A DNA stretch of 64,000 bases. It comes from Streptomyces flavidovirens DSM 40150 (GTDB lineage Bacteria > Actinomycetota > Actinomycetes > Streptomycetales > Streptomycetaceae). Shown in pieces: positions 17,619 through 26,666 of this stretch. Under the pieces are notes generated by a model that was given only the letters and a program-made list of their open reading frames with translations, searched no databases and had not been told where the DNA came from. Position 1 is the first letter of the stretch. Each line of letters begins with the position of its first letter. Where the stretch lies: NCBI RefSeq assembly GCF_000429085.1, contig NZ_AUBE01000014.1, positions 124,001 through 188,000 of the forward strand, written 5' to 3'. A program made the position numbers and the translations under genes.

Positions 17619-18710
17619 ATGAGGCCGCGGAGCGCGCGTAAGACCGAGCGAATTTCCCCGTCCCCCTCGGGCCCACCGCCCGCGACCGGCCCCGCGACCA
17701 GCCACTGGCTTCTGCGCGGCAAGGACCACCGGCTCACCGCCTACGCCCCCACCGAGGGCGGACTGCTGCGCTGGACGGAGACCACTCCGGGCGGCCCGGA
17801 CTGGACGGGCCCGCTGTTCTTCCCGGCCCCCGGCATCGAACACCTCACCCTCGCCCAGGGACCCGACGGTTACGTGCACTTCATCGGCCGGCGCCACAAG
17901 GGCGACGCCGTGGACCTCGTGCACGCCATCCAGTACCAGACCGGCCGCCCGCTGACCGCCTGGCACTCCCTCGGCAACCCCTACAAGGAGGCCGAGCGCG
18001 GCCTCAGAGTCGGTATCCCGGCCGCCACCGTGAACACGGCGGGCGCGGTGCACGTCTTCGTGCGCAACGCGGGGCGCGGCATCCAGATGCGCCGCCAGGC
18101 CGCGAACGGCAAGTGGGAGGGCTGGAAGGACCTGAAGGGCAGCAAGGCCCACGACGGTCCGGCGGCGGTGGCCATGTCCTGCGGCACGGTGGAGCTCCTG
18201 GTCCCGGCGGAGGGCAAAACCCTGCGCTGGACGCAGGAGAAGCCCGGCGGCGAGCTGACGCAGGCCGAGGACATTCCGTACACCCCGGCGGTCCGCACGG
18301 TCACCGGCCTGGAGACCGCCGACGACCGCGTCACGTACTACTGGAACGACAGCGACTCCAAGGGCATCACCGCCCACCGCCCCGGCGGGGAAACCGTCGC
18401 CCTCTCCGGCACGCCCGCACACAGCCCTGTCGCCGCCCTGCGCGCCGGCATAGGCGGCCACGACTGTACGGTCCTCGCCCACCGCGGCCTCGACGGCCGG
18501 CCCGTGCTGGCGGCCTGTGTGACGCAGGCCGAGGGCGACGGCGTGTGGTGGACCGCCACGGGCGAGGAATGCGTGGGCGCACCGGCGCTCGCGGTCGACG
18601 CGACGGGCCGCGTGGTCCTCGCGGTGATCGGCCGGGACGGCGCGCTGCACGTGGCCCGGCAGAAGCCGGAGGAGACGGGCCTCGCCCTGGCGGCCTGGAC
18701 CCGTGTCTGA
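17619..18710 (+). CDS. Uncharacterised protein, possible beta-propeller/lectin-like fold
   Basis: 363 aa, no signal peptide and no membrane segment. I do not recognise a named family. Repeats of about 45-50 residues alternate short strands with Trp/Gly turns (LRWTETTPGGPDWTGP, QMRRQAANGKWEGWKDLKG, LRWTQEKPGGELTQ, VWWTATGEECVGAPALAVD), resembling PLL-type or fucose-lectin beta-propellers. ATG 17619 is preferred; an upstream in-frame ATG (17559) would add 20 residues of atypical composition. It ends before a bidirectional terminator. A sugar- or cell-surface-binding role is speculation. Confidence 0.6.
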   Translation: MRPRSARKTERISPSPSGPPPATGPATSHWLLRGKDHRLTAYAPTEGGLLRWTETTPGGPDWTGPLFFPAPGIEHLTLAQGPDGYVHFIGRRHKGDAVDLVHAIQYQTGRPLTAWHSLGNPYKEAERGLRVGIPAATVNTAGAVHVFVRNAGRGIQMRRQAANGKWEGWKDLKGSKAHDGPAAVAMSCGTVELLVPAEGKTLRWTQEKPGGELTQAEDIPYTPAVRTVTGLETADDRVTYYWNDSDSKGITAHRPGGETVALSGTPAHSPVAALRAGIGGHDCTVLAHRGLDGRPVLAACVTQAEGDGVWWTATGEECVGAPALAVDATGRVVLAVIGRDGALHVARQKPEETGLALAAWTRV

Positions 18711-18728
18711 CCCGCCCGCGCCCCGACG

Positions 18729-18768
18729 GACTGAGCCCGGCACACCGATCGGTGTACCGGGCTCAGTC
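18729..18768. terminator. Bidirectional terminator between convergent genes
   Basis: A 40-bp near-perfect inverted repeat: arms GACTGAGCCCGG and CCGGGCTCAGTC enclose ACACCGATCGGTGT, with only one mismatched pair. It sits between the stops of the beta-propeller-like gene and the fadB-type gene. Confidence 0.85.
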
Positions 18769-18782
18769 GCGTACAGCAGGGA

Positions 18783-20912
18783 TTACGCGGGGACGCTCGC
18801 CACGCCCTGCGGCAGGAACTTCTTGCCGTTCACACGCTCCGAGTAGCCCTCGCGGTCCAGGTACGGCGTGATGCCGCCCAGGTGGAAGGGCCAGCCGGCG
18901 CCGGTGATCAGGCAGAGGTCGATGTCCTGCGCCTCGGCGACGACACCCTCCTCCAGCATGAGCCCGATCTCCTGCGTCACGGCCTCCATGACGCGGGTGC
19001 GGACCTGCTCCTCGGTCAGGACGGTGTCGCCCTGCTTGAGGAGAGCCGCGACCTCCGGGTCCAGCTCGGGCTTGCCCGAGTCGTACACGTAGAAGCCGCG
19101 CTTGCCCGCCTTGACCACCGCCGCCAGGTTCGGCGACACCGTGAAGCGCTCCGGGAAGGCGCGGTTCAGGGTCTCCGAGACGTGCAGACCGATGGCCGGG
19201 CCGACCAGCTCAAGGAGCACCAGCGGGGACATGGGCAGACCGAGGGGCTCGACGGCCTTCTCGGCGACCTCGACCGGGGTGCCCTCGTCGATGGTGTTCT
19301 GGATCTCGCCCATGAAGCGGGTGAGGATGCGGTTCACCACGAACGCCGGGGCGTCCTTGCAGAGCACAGCGGTCTTCTTGAGCTTGCGGGCGACGCCGAA
19401 GGCGGTGGCCAGCGAGGCGTCGTCGGTCTGCTCGCCGCGCACGATCTCCAGGAGCGGGAGAATCGCGACCGGATTGAAGAAGTGGAAGCCGACGACCCGC
19501 TCGGGGTGCTTGAGCTTCGACGCCATCTCGCTCACCGAAAGCGAGGAGGTGTTGGTGGCGAGGATCGCGTGCGCCGGGGCGACCGCCTCGACCTCCGCGA
19601 ACACCTGCTGCTTGACACCCATCTCCTCGAAGACGGCCTCGATGATGAAGTCGGCGTCGGAGAAACCCTCGGCCTTGTCCAGCACACCGGAGACCAGGCC
19701 CTTGAGACGGTTGGCCTTGTCCTGGTTGATGCGGCCCTTGCCGAGCAGCTTGTCGATCTCGGCGTGGACGTAGCCCACACCCTTGTCGACGCGCTCCTGG
19801 TCGATGTCCGTCAGTACGACCGGCACCTCCAGGCGGCGCAGGAACAGCAGCGCGAGCTGCGAGGCCATCAGGCCCGCGCCGACGACGCCCACCTTGGTCA
19901 CCGGACGCGCCAGCGACTTGTCCGGCGCACCGGCCGGGCGCTTGGCGCGCTTCTGGACCAGGTTGAAGGCGTAGATGCCGCTGCGCAGCTCGCCGCCCAT
20001 GATCAGGTCCGCGAGGGCGGTGTCTTCGGCGTCGAAGCCGGCGCTCAGGTCGCCGTCCTTCGCCGCCGCGATGATCTCCAGCGCGCGGTACGCCGCGGGG
20101 GCCGCGCCGTGCACCTTGGAGTCCGCGATCGCCTTGCCGCGCGCGACGGCCTGATCCCAGGCCTCGCCGCGGTCGATCTCCGGCCGTACGACCTGAAGCT
20201 CGCCGCGCAGCACGGAAGCGGTCCAGATCAGCGACTGCTCCAGGAAGTCCGCGCCCTCGAAGATCGCGTCGGCGATCCCGAGGTCGTAGACCTGCTTGCC
20301 CTTGAGCTGCTTGTTCTGGTTAAGCGAGTTCTCAATAATGACCGAAACCGCTCGGTCGGCGCCGATCAGGTTCGGCAGCAGCGCGCAGCCGCCCCAGCCC
20401 GGAACGAGGCCGAGGAAGACCTCGGGCAGCGAGAAGGCGGGCAGCGCGGCCGAGACCGTGCGGTAGGTGCAGTGCAGGCCGACCTCGACGCCACCGCCCA
20501 TCGCCGCGCCGTTGTAGTACGCGAAGGTGGGGACGGCCAGAGCCGACAGCCGGCGGAAGACGTCGTGCCCGCCCTTGCCGATCGCCAGCGCGTCCTCGTG
20601 CCGCTTCAGCAGCTCGACGCCCTTGAGGTCGGCGCCGACCGCGAAGATGAACGGCTTGCCGGTGACACCGACGCCGACGATGGAGCCCTCGGCGGCCTCC
20701 TTCTCGACCTGGTCGATGGCGGTGTTCAGGTTCGCCAGGGACTGCGGTCCGAAGGTGGTCGGCTTCGTGTGGTCGAAGCCGTTGTCCAGCGTGATCAGCG
20801 CGAACAGGCCGGCGCCGCCGGGCAGTTCGAAGTGCCGTACGTGGGCGCTGGTGACGACCTCGTCCGGGAACAGCTCGGCCGCACCCTTCAAAAGCTCAAC
20901 GGTCGTGCTCAC
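18783..20912 (-). CDS. Multifunctional fatty-acid oxidation protein (enoyl-CoA hydratase / 3-hydroxyacyl-CoA dehydrogenase, FadB type)
   Basis: 709 aa. The N-terminal crotonase domain (about 1-300) includes GVGVTGKPFIFAVGADLKGVE and YYNGAAMGGGVEVGLHC (oxyanion hole and catalytic region). Next is an NAD-binding Rossmann domain (VGVVGAGLMASQLALLFL), then the 3HCDH region (ILATNTSSLSVSEMA, VVGFHFFNPVAILPLLEIV) and a duplicated C-terminal helical domain. It hydrates enoyl-CoA and oxidises 3-hydroxyacyl-CoA in beta-oxidation. GTG 20912 overlaps the thiolase stop by 4 bp, so the two genes are coupled and probably form a trifunctional complex. Confidence 0.92.
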   Translation of the reverse strand: MSTTVELLKGAAELFPDEVVTSAHVRHFELPGGAGLFALITLDNGFDHTKPTTFGPQSLANLNTAIDQVEKEAAEGSIVGVGVTGKPFIFAVGADLKGVELLKRHEDALAIGKGGHDVFRRLSALAVPTFAYYNGAAMGGGVEVGLHCTYRTVSAALPAFSLPEVFLGLVPGWGGCALLPNLIGADRAVSVIIENSLNQNKQLKGKQVYDLGIADAIFEGADFLEQSLIWTASVLRGELQVVRPEIDRGEAWDQAVARGKAIADSKVHGAAPAAYRALEIIAAAKDGDLSAGFDAEDTALADLIMGGELRSGIYAFNLVQKRAKRPAGAPDKSLARPVTKVGVVGAGLMASQLALLFLRRLEVPVVLTDIDQERVDKGVGYVHAEIDKLLGKGRINQDKANRLKGLVSGVLDKAEGFSDADFIIEAVFEEMGVKQQVFAEVEAVAPAHAILATNTSSLSVSEMASKLKHPERVVGFHFFNPVAILPLLEIVRGEQTDDASLATAFGVARKLKKTAVLCKDAPAFVVNRILTRFMGEIQNTIDEGTPVEVAEKAVEPLGLPMSPLVLLELVGPAIGLHVSETLNRAFPERFTVSPNLAAVVKAGKRGFYVYDSGKPELDPEVAALLKQGDTVLTEEQVRTRVMEAVTQEIGLMLEEGVVAEAQDIDLCLITGAGWPFHLGGITPYLDREGYSERVNGKKFLPQGVASVPA

Positions 20913-22135
20913 TTGCTGCCTCCGGCGTCCTTGTGGTTCGGGTTCTCCCAGATCACGGTGGCGCCCATGCCGAAGCCGACGCACATCGTGGTGAGGCCGT
21001 AACGGACCTCCGGCTGCTCCTCGAACTGGCGGGCGAGCTGCGTCATCAGACGCACACCGGAGGAGGCCAGCGGGTGACCGTAGGCGATCGCGCCGCCGTA
21101 CTGGTTGACGCGGGCGTCGTCGTCGGCGATGCCGTAGTGCTCCAGGAACGCCAGGACCTGAACGGCGAACGCCTCGTTGATCTCGAAGAGGTTGATGTCC
21201 TCGATCGACAGACCGGCCTTCGCGAGGGCCTTCTCGGTCGCCGGGATCGGGCCGTAGCCCATGACCTCGGGCTCCACGCCGGCGAAGGCGTACGAGACGA
21301 GGCGCATCTTCACCGGGAGGTCGTTCTCGCGGGCGAAGTCCTCGGAGGCGATGATCGAGGCGGTGGCGCCGTCGTTGAGACCGGCCGCGTTACCGGCGGT
21401 GACGTTGCCGTGGACGCGGAACGGCGTCTTCAGGTTCGCCAGCGACTCCAGGGTGGTGCCCGGACGCATCGGCTCGTCGGCGGTGACCAGACCCCAGCCG
21501 GTCTCGCCGACCGCGGGGTCGGTGCGGCGCACCGAGACCGGCACCAGGTCCTGCTGGATCTTGCCGTCGGCGTACGCCTTGGCGGCCTTCTCCTGCGAGC
21601 GCACGGCGTACTCGTCGGCACGCTGCTTGGTGATGCTCGGGTAGCGGTCGTGCAGGTTCTCGGCGGTCATGCCCATGAACAGGGCGGACTCGTCGACGAG
21701 CTTCTCCGACACGAAGCGCGGGTTGGGGTCGACGCCCTCGCCCATGGGGTGGCGGCCCATGTGCTCGACACCACCGGCGATGACGGCGTCGTACGCGCCG
21801 AAGGCGATCGAACCGGCGGTCGCGGTGACGGCGGTCAGCGCGCCGGCGCACATGCGGTCGATGGAGTAGCCCGGAACGGACTGCGGCAGCCCGGCGAGGA
21901 TGCCGGCGGTACGGCCGAGGGTCAGGCCCTGGTCACCGATCTGCGTGGTCGCGGCGATGGCGACCTCGTCGATCTTCGCGGGGTCGAGGCCGGGGTTGCG
22001 GCGCAGCAGCTCCCGGATGGCCTTCACGACGAGATCGTCGGCGCGGGTCTCGTGGTAGATGCCCTTCGGGCCCGCCTTGCCGAACGGGGTGCGGACGCCG
22101 TCGACGAAGACGACATCCCTGACGGTACGAGGCAC
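20909..22135 (-). CDS. Acetyl-CoA C-acyltransferase (FadA-type thiolase)
   Basis: 408 aa. It performs the last beta-oxidation step, thiolytic cleavage of 3-ketoacyl-CoA. Nucleophile Cys lies in SIDRMCAGALTAVTATAGSI, His in GGAIAYGHPLASSGVR, and the C-terminal active Cys in TTMCVGFGMGA. GTG 22135 follows RBS GGAGGAGAG. It is the first gene of the two-gene operon with the FadB-type gene. Orientation and spacing match SCO6027-SCO6026 as I know them. Confidence 0.92.
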   Translation of the reverse strand: MPRTVRDVVFVDGVRTPFGKAGPKGIYHETRADDLVVKAIRELLRRNPGLDPAKIDEVAIAATTQIGDQGLTLGRTAGILAGLPQSVPGYSIDRMCAGALTAVTATAGSIAFGAYDAVIAGGVEHMGRHPMGEGVDPNPRFVSEKLVDESALFMGMTAENLHDRYPSITKQRADEYAVRSQEKAAKAYADGKIQQDLVPVSVRRTDPAVGETGWGLVTADEPMRPGTTLESLANLKTPFRVHGNVTAGNAAGLNDGATASIIASEDFARENDLPVKMRLVSYAFAGVEPEVMGYGPIPATEKALAKAGLSIEDINLFEINEAFAVQVLAFLEHYGIADDDARVNQYGGAIAYGHPLASSGVRLMTQLARQFEEQPEVRYGLTTMCVGFGMGATVIWENPNHKDAGGSK

Positions 22136-22275
22136 GATTGGCTCTCCTCCAGGGTGCGGGGTGGCACTGCTGCACTGCAGCACGCCGCATGGGGTGCTGC
22201 GTACCGCCATGCTACTTGCGGGTAACCAAGCTGCCCAGCCCCCACGGCCGGAGCGGCGAACGTCACACGACGAAA

Positions 22276-22299
22276 CCCCCGGCCGAGCACGGCCGGGGG
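22276..22299 (-). terminator. Terminator after the RNase D gene
   Basis: Perfect 10-bp stem CCCCCGGCCG / CGGCCGGGGG, loop AGCA, 18 bp past the RNase D stop. On the minus strand it is followed by GTTTCG. Confidence 0.75.
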
Positions 22300-22316
22300 C
22301 TCGGATTCGGGGACGC

Positions 22317-23597
22317 TCAGGTCGCGGCCGTCACGGCCAGCGCCTTGGTCAGCAGCGGCGACACCAGCTCCACCTGCCACTGGCGTGCGCCGTAGGACTC
22401 CAGGGAGGCCGCCACCGCGTCCGCCGTCGCGTCCTTCGGCGGCTCCCAGCAGACCCGCCGCACCGTGTCCGGGGTGATCAGGTTCTCCTGGGGCATGTTC
22501 AGCTCCTCCGCGAGCGCGGACACAGCGGCCCGCGCGGCCGACAGACGGGCCGCCGCGGCCGGGTCCTTGTCCGCCCAGGAACGCGGCGGGGGCGGGCCGG
22601 TGACTGCCGCACCCGGCTGCGGAAGCTCCGAGTCCGGCAGCGCCTTGGCGCGGTCCACGATCCCTTGCCACTGCTCCAGCTGCCGGCGCCCCATGCGGTG
22701 GCCGAACCCGGGCAGCACGGACAGCGCCTGTACGTTCGCCGGCACGGCCAGCGCCGCCTCGACGATCGCGGTGTCGCTCAGCACCTTGCCGGGCGACACG
22801 TCACGCCGCTGGGCGATCCGGTCCCGCGCGTTCCACAGCTCCCGAACGATCGCCATCTGACGGCGGCGGCGCACCTTGTGCATCCCCGACGTACGGCGCC
22901 ACGGGTCCTTGCGGGGCGGCGCGGGCGGGGCCGACGCGATGGCGTCGAACTCCTGACGCGCCCACTCCAGCTTCCCCTGCCGGTCGAGCTCCTTCTCCAG
23001 CGCGTCCCGCAGATCGACGAGCAGCTCCACGTCGAGCGCGGCGTAACGCAGCCAGGGCTCGGGCAGCGGGCGGGTGGACCAGTCGACCGCGGAGTGGCCC
23101 TTCTCCAGGGCGTACCCGAGGACGGACTCGACCATCGCGCCCAGGCCGACGCGCGGGAAACCCGCGAGCCGGCCCGCCAGCTCGGTGTCGAAGAGCCGCG
23201 TCGGCGTCATGCCTATTTCGCGCAGGCACGGAAGGTCCTGCGTGGCGGCGTGCAGGATCCACTCGCTGCCGGCGAGGGCTTCGCCCAGGCCGGAGAGGTC
23301 GGGGCAGCCGACCGGATCGATCAGCGCACTGCCCGCGCCCTCACGGCGCAGCTGCACGAGGTAGGCGCGCTGCCCGTACCGGTAGCCGGACGCGCGCTCG
23401 GCGTCGACGGCTACGGGTCCGGTGCCACGGGCGAAAGCCGCGATGACTTCATCGAGGGCCTCTTGCGAGGCAACCACCGGCGGAATGCCGTCGCGAGGCT
23501 CCAACAAGGGGATCGGCGCCGTCTCGACGTCGACCGGGGGGGCGCCCCCGGGGTTTCGCAGGTCTGGCTCTGCTGCGGTCTCTTGGGCGTCGGTCAC
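22317..23597 (-). CDS. Ribonuclease D-type 3'-5' exonuclease with HRDC domain
   Basis: 426 aa. The N-terminal DEDD exonuclease domain has VAVDAERASGYRYGQRAYLVQL (first D and E), ILHAATQDLPCLREIG (second D region) and LRYAALDVELLVDLRDALE (C-terminal DEDD/Y segment). A central HRDC domain follows (ELWNARDRIAQRRDVSPGKVLSD). The enzyme trims structured RNA such as tRNA precursors in the cytoplasm. GTG 23597 gives the family start MTDAQETAAEP. It is monocistronic with its own terminator. Confidence 0.87.
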   Translation of the reverse strand: MTDAQETAAEPDLRNPGGAPPVDVETAPIPLLEPRDGIPPVVASQEALDEVIAAFARGTGPVAVDAERASGYRYGQRAYLVQLRREGAGSALIDPVGCPDLSGLGEALAGSEWILHAATQDLPCLREIGMTPTRLFDTELAGRLAGFPRVGLGAMVESVLGYALEKGHSAVDWSTRPLPEPWLRYAALDVELLVDLRDALEKELDRQGKLEWARQEFDAIASAPPAPPRKDPWRRTSGMHKVRRRRQMAIVRELWNARDRIAQRRDVSPGKVLSDTAIVEAALAVPANVQALSVLPGFGHRMGRRQLEQWQGIVDRAKALPDSELPQPGAAVTGPPPPRSWADKDPAAAARLSAARAAVSALAEELNMPQENLITPDTVRRVCWEPPKDATADAVAASLESYGARQWQVELVSPLLTKALAVTAAT

Positions 23598-23724
23598 GTG
23601 TAAAGGGTATCTGTACGAGCGAACGCCTGACCTGCACTCGTGCTCGGAACTGCGGGTGACCTGCGAAAACCAGTCGCGGTCCGATGTCTCCCGAATGTGG
23701 CCTTTCCGGGCGCCGCAATGGAGT

Positions 23725-23758
23725 GCGCCCGCCGGCGGAACGTTCCGCCGACGGGCGC
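23725..23758 (-). terminator. Terminator after the LuxR-type regulator gene
   Basis: A 16-bp stem (GCGCCCGCCGGCGGAA / TTCCGCCGACGGGCGC, one mismatch) with a 2-nt spacer, 18 bp after the regulator's stop. Confidence 0.7.
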
Positions 23759-23775
23759 ATGAGGGGAAGAACCGG

Positions 23776-24438
23776 TCAGTGAATGATTCCGGTTCGCAGG
23801 GCCACCGCGACCATTCCGGCACGGTCGCCCGTGCCGAGCTTGCGTGCGATGCGGGCGAGGTGGCTCTTGACCGTCAGGGCGGACAGCCCCATCGAGACGC
23901 CGATCGCCTTGTTCGACTGGCCTTCCGCGACCAGCCTGAGCACCTCGACCTCCCGGCCGGAGAGCTCTCGGTAGCCGCCCGGGTGGCTCGGGGCACCCGG
24001 GGGGCGGCGGTGCATTCGTGCGGCCGCGGCGCCGATGGGGGCGGCGCCGGGGCGGGTGGGGTGCCCGATGTTGTTGCGCGTACCGGTGACGACGTAGCCC
24101 TTGACGCCGCCCGCGAGGGCGTTGCGTACGGCGCCGATGTCGTCGGCGGCGGAGAGGGCGAGCCCGTTGGGCCAGCCCGCGGCGCGGGTTTCGGACAGCA
24201 GGGTCAGCCCGGAACCGTCGGGCAGGTGGACGTCGGCAACGCAGATGTCGCGCGGGCTGCCGACGCGGGGGCGTGCCTCCGCGATGGACGACGCCTCGAT
24301 GACGTCACGTACTCCAAGGGCCCACAGATGGCGGGTGACGGTGGAGCGGACGCGTGGGTCGGCCACGACGACCATGGCCGTCGGCTTGTTAGGGCGGTAG
24401 GCGACCAGGCTTGCGGGCTGCTCGAGGAGAACGGACAC
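23776..24438 (-). CDS. LuxR-family response regulator
   Basis: 220 aa. The receiver-like domain (about 20-120) keeps the phospho-acceptor Asp (ICVADVHLPDGSG) and the Lys switch (GGVKGYVVTG), but has a single acidic residue (VVVADP) where two are usual, so phosphorylation may be weak or atypical. A linker rich in Arg/Pro leads to the C-terminal LuxR helix-turn-helix (LSGREVEVLRLVAEGQSNKAIGVSMGLSALTVKSHLARIARKLGTGDRAGMVA). GTG 24438 lies behind CAGGAGG. No sensor kinase is adjacent, so it is an orphan. Its targets are unknown. Confidence 0.85.
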   Translation of the reverse strand: MSVLLEQPASLVAYRPNKPTAMVVVADPRVRSTVTRHLWALGVRDVIEASSIAEARPRVGSPRDICVADVHLPDGSGLTLLSETRAAGWPNGLALSAADDIGAVRNALAGGVKGYVVTGTRNNIGHPTRPGAAPIGAAAARMHRRPPGAPSHPGGYRELSGREVEVLRLVAEGQSNKAIGVSMGLSALTVKSHLARIARKLGTGDRAGMVAVALRTGIIH

Positions 24439-24632
24439 CAGGCCTCCTGGGGGAGTGGCGGAACTCGCCGGCTGGGGGTGAAGCCGGGGGGAACCGTGCT
24501 GAAGGGTCATCAACCTCTTCGGCAGCAGGGGCGCTCGCCTTTAGGGAAAGATCACGATTTGGTGAGTAACAATTCGGGCAATTCGGACGAGTGATCGATC
24601 ATGTGAAGAATTGGCGGCCAGGACACACGAAA

Positions 24633-24660
24633 GGGGGCGCGCCCCCGTCCGTGCGCCCCC
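24633..24660 (-). terminator. Terminator after the DUF3000 gene
   Basis: GGGGGCGC (24633-24640) pairs with GCGCCCCC (24653-24660) just downstream of the DUF3000 stop. On the minus strand it is followed by TTTCGTG. The rest of the 24439-24670 gap is AT-richer and probably carries the regulator's promoter. Confidence 0.65.
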
Positions 24661-24670
24661 ACGTCTCCTG

Positions 24671-25342
24671 CTAAGGCGCCTGCGGGCCCCGCCGCTGCGG
24701 CAGCGACACCACACCGGCGTCCACCGGACCCGGCCCGTGGCCGGTCACCGGAGGCAGCCCGGCGATCTGCGCCAACAGATCGCACCAGGCCGCCAGATGC
24801 GCCGCCGTGTCCGGCACCCCGACGCGCCCCTCGCGGGGCGTCCACGACGCCCTGATCTCGATCTGCGTGGCGGGCCTGCGCTCGGCCAGGCCGCCGAAGT
24901 AGTACGAGCCGGCCCGCGTCACGGTGCCGCTCGCCTCCGCGTACGACAGACCGCGTGCCTCCAGCGCGCCCGTCAGCCAGGACCAGCTCACCTCGGGAAG
25001 CAGCGGATCGGCCGCCATCTCCGGCTCCAGTTCCGCCCGTACGAGCGTCACCAGCCGGAACGTTCCGTGCCAGGCGTCGTGCCCCGCCGGGTCGTGCAGC
25101 AGCACCAGCCGGCCGTCCGCCAGGTCCTCGTCGCCGTGCACGACAGCCGCCTCCAGCGCGTACGCGTACGGCGCGAGTCGCTGGGGGGCGCGGGTGGGGT
25201 CCACCTCCACCTCGGGACGCAGGCGCGCCGAGCGCAGGGCCTCGACCGCCTGACGGAACGCGGGCGGGGCGGAGTCGCCCCCCGCGCCGCCCCTGCCGTC
25301 AGCCTCATCCTCATCCGAAAGTCGTCCCTGAGCCGGAGCCAT
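24671..25342 (-). CDS. DUF3000 family protein
   Basis: 223-aa soluble protein of an actinobacterial family without known function. Conserved parts are ALRSARLRPEVEVDPTRAPQRLAPYAYALEA, GRLVLLHDPAGHDAWHGTFRLVTLVRAELEPEMA and TQIEIRASWTPREG. It diverges from hemE with 90 bp between starts, an arrangement conserved in Streptomyces (SCO6030/SCO6031). The link with haem synthesis is positional only. Confidence 0.82.
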   Translation of the reverse strand: MAPAQGRLSDEDEADGRGGAGGDSAPPAFRQAVEALRSARLRPEVEVDPTRAPQRLAPYAYALEAAVVHGDEDLADGRLVLLHDPAGHDAWHGTFRLVTLVRAELEPEMAADPLLPEVSWSWLTGALEARGLSYAEASGTVTRAGSYYFGGLAERRPATQIEIRASWTPREGRVGVPDTAAHLAAWCDLLAQIAGLPPVTGHGPGPVDAGVVSLPQRRGPQAP

Positions 25343-25432
25343 GCGGGGAAGAGTAGGCGGAACGCGAGCCTCGCGCAGGGAAGGACACCCGCCCCGCGAC
25401 AACCGCTTCGGCCCGCGTGCGAAGATTTGGGC

Positions 25433-26512
25433 GTGAGTGCCAATGACCGCCGCCCCGTGGGCAGCCCGCAGAGCCAGACGTACGACTCGGCCTTCCTCAA
25501 GGCGTGCAGGCGCGAGCCGGTGCCGCACACGCCGGTCTGGTTCATGCGGCAGGCGGGGCGCTCGCTGCCGGAGTACCTGAAGGTGCGCGAGGGCATCCCG
25601 ATGCTGGAGTCGTGCATGCGGCCGGAGCTGGTCACCGAGATCACGCTGCAGCCGGTACGCCGTCACGGCGTCGACGCGGCCATTTTCTTCAGCGACATCG
25701 TGGTGCCGCTGAAGGCGATCGGTATCGACCTCGACATCAAGCCGGGAGTCGGCCCAGTCATCGCCGAGCCGATCCGTACGCGCGCCGACCTGGCCCGCCT
25801 GCGCGACCTCACCCCGGACGACGTCGCGTACGTCACCGAGGCGATCGGCATGCTCACGCGCGAGCTCGGGTCCACTCCGCTCATCGGATTCGCGGGCGCG
25901 CCTTTCACTCTCGCGAGTTACCTCGTCGAGGGCGGCCCTTCGCGCAACCACGAGCACACCAAGGCGCTGATGTACGGCGACCCGCAGCTGTGGGCCGATC
26001 TCCTCGACCGGCTCGCGGAGATCACCGGCGCCTTCCTGAAGGTGCAGATCGAGGCCGGCGCGTCCGCGGTGCAGCTCTTCGACTCCTGGGTCGGCGCGAT
26101 CGCCCCCGCCGACTACACGCGCTCGGTGATGCCCGCTTCCGCGAAGGTCTTCGACGCGGTGGCGTCGTACGGCGTACCGCGCATCCACTTCGGGGTGGGC
26201 ACGGGCGAGCTGCTGGGCCTGATGGGCGAGGCCGGTGCGGATGTCGTTGGCGTCGACTGGCGCGTCCCGATGGACGAGGCGGCGCGGCGCGTCGGCCCCG
26301 GCAAGGCGCTCCAGGGCAACCTGGACCCGGCCGTCCTCTTCTCGACGCCGGACGCGGTCATGGCGAAGACCGACGAGGTGCTGGCCGCGGCGGCGGGCCT
26401 CGAAGGCCACATTTTCAACCTGGGCCACGGTGTCCTGCCGACGACCGACCCCGACGCCCTGACCCGACTCACGGAGTACGTCCACACGCGCACGGCGGCG
26501 CGCCAGGGCTGA
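25433..26512 (+). CDS. hemE: Uroporphyrinogen decarboxylase
   Basis: 359 aa. It decarboxylates the four acetate arms of uroporphyrinogen III to coproporphyrinogen III in haem synthesis. The family signature TPVWFMRQAGRSLPEYLKVRE near residue 30 is intact, including the Arg and Asp-region substrate contacts; GFAGAPFTLASYLVEGG and HFGVGTGELLGLMGEAGADVVGVDW follow. GTG 25433 begins MSANDRRPVG. HemG/HemY and HemQ, later in the coproporphyrin-dependent route, lie 3-6 kb downstream. Confidence 0.94.
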   Translation: MSANDRRPVGSPQSQTYDSAFLKACRREPVPHTPVWFMRQAGRSLPEYLKVREGIPMLESCMRPELVTEITLQPVRRHGVDAAIFFSDIVVPLKAIGIDLDIKPGVGPVIAEPIRTRADLARLRDLTPDDVAYVTEAIGMLTRELGSTPLIGFAGAPFTLASYLVEGGPSRNHEHTKALMYGDPQLWADLLDRLAEITGAFLKVQIEAGASAVQLFDSWVGAIAPADYTRSVMPASAKVFDAVASYGVPRIHFGVGTGELLGLMGEAGADVVGVDWRVPMDEAARRVGPGKALQGNLDPAVLFSTPDAVMAKTDEVLAAAAGLEGHIFNLGHGVLPTTDPDALTRLTEYVHTRTAARQG

Positions 26513-26551
26513 CGCCTGCGGCGGGCTTTCCCCTACCCGCCCCTTCCCGAA

Positions 26552-26603
26552 CCGGGGGCAAGCCCCCGGACCCCTGGACGCCCTCAAACGCCGGGCGGGC
26601 TGG
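26552..26603 (+). repeat. Dispersed Streptomyces intergenic repeat with hairpin (hemE terminator)
   Basis: CCGGGGGC AA GCCCCCGG (26552-26569) forms a perfect 8-bp stem after hemE. It continues into GACCCCTGGACGCCCTCAAACGCCGGGCGGGCTGG, which matches a repeat I know from many Streptomyces intergenic regions (CCTCAAACGCCGG-type element). It probably ends hemE transcription. Confidence 0.6.
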
Positions 26604-26666
26604 ATCGCGCTGAGCGCGGCTCAACGAGCCGCGCTCAGCGAGCCCGCGGCCCTGCGGGCCGGCCCG

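Noticed and set aside
18882..21002. 706-codon plus-strand frame opposite the fadB-type gene
   Set aside because: It is the antisense reading of a well-conserved beta-oxidation gene; Arg/Asp/Val-rich composition without motifs.
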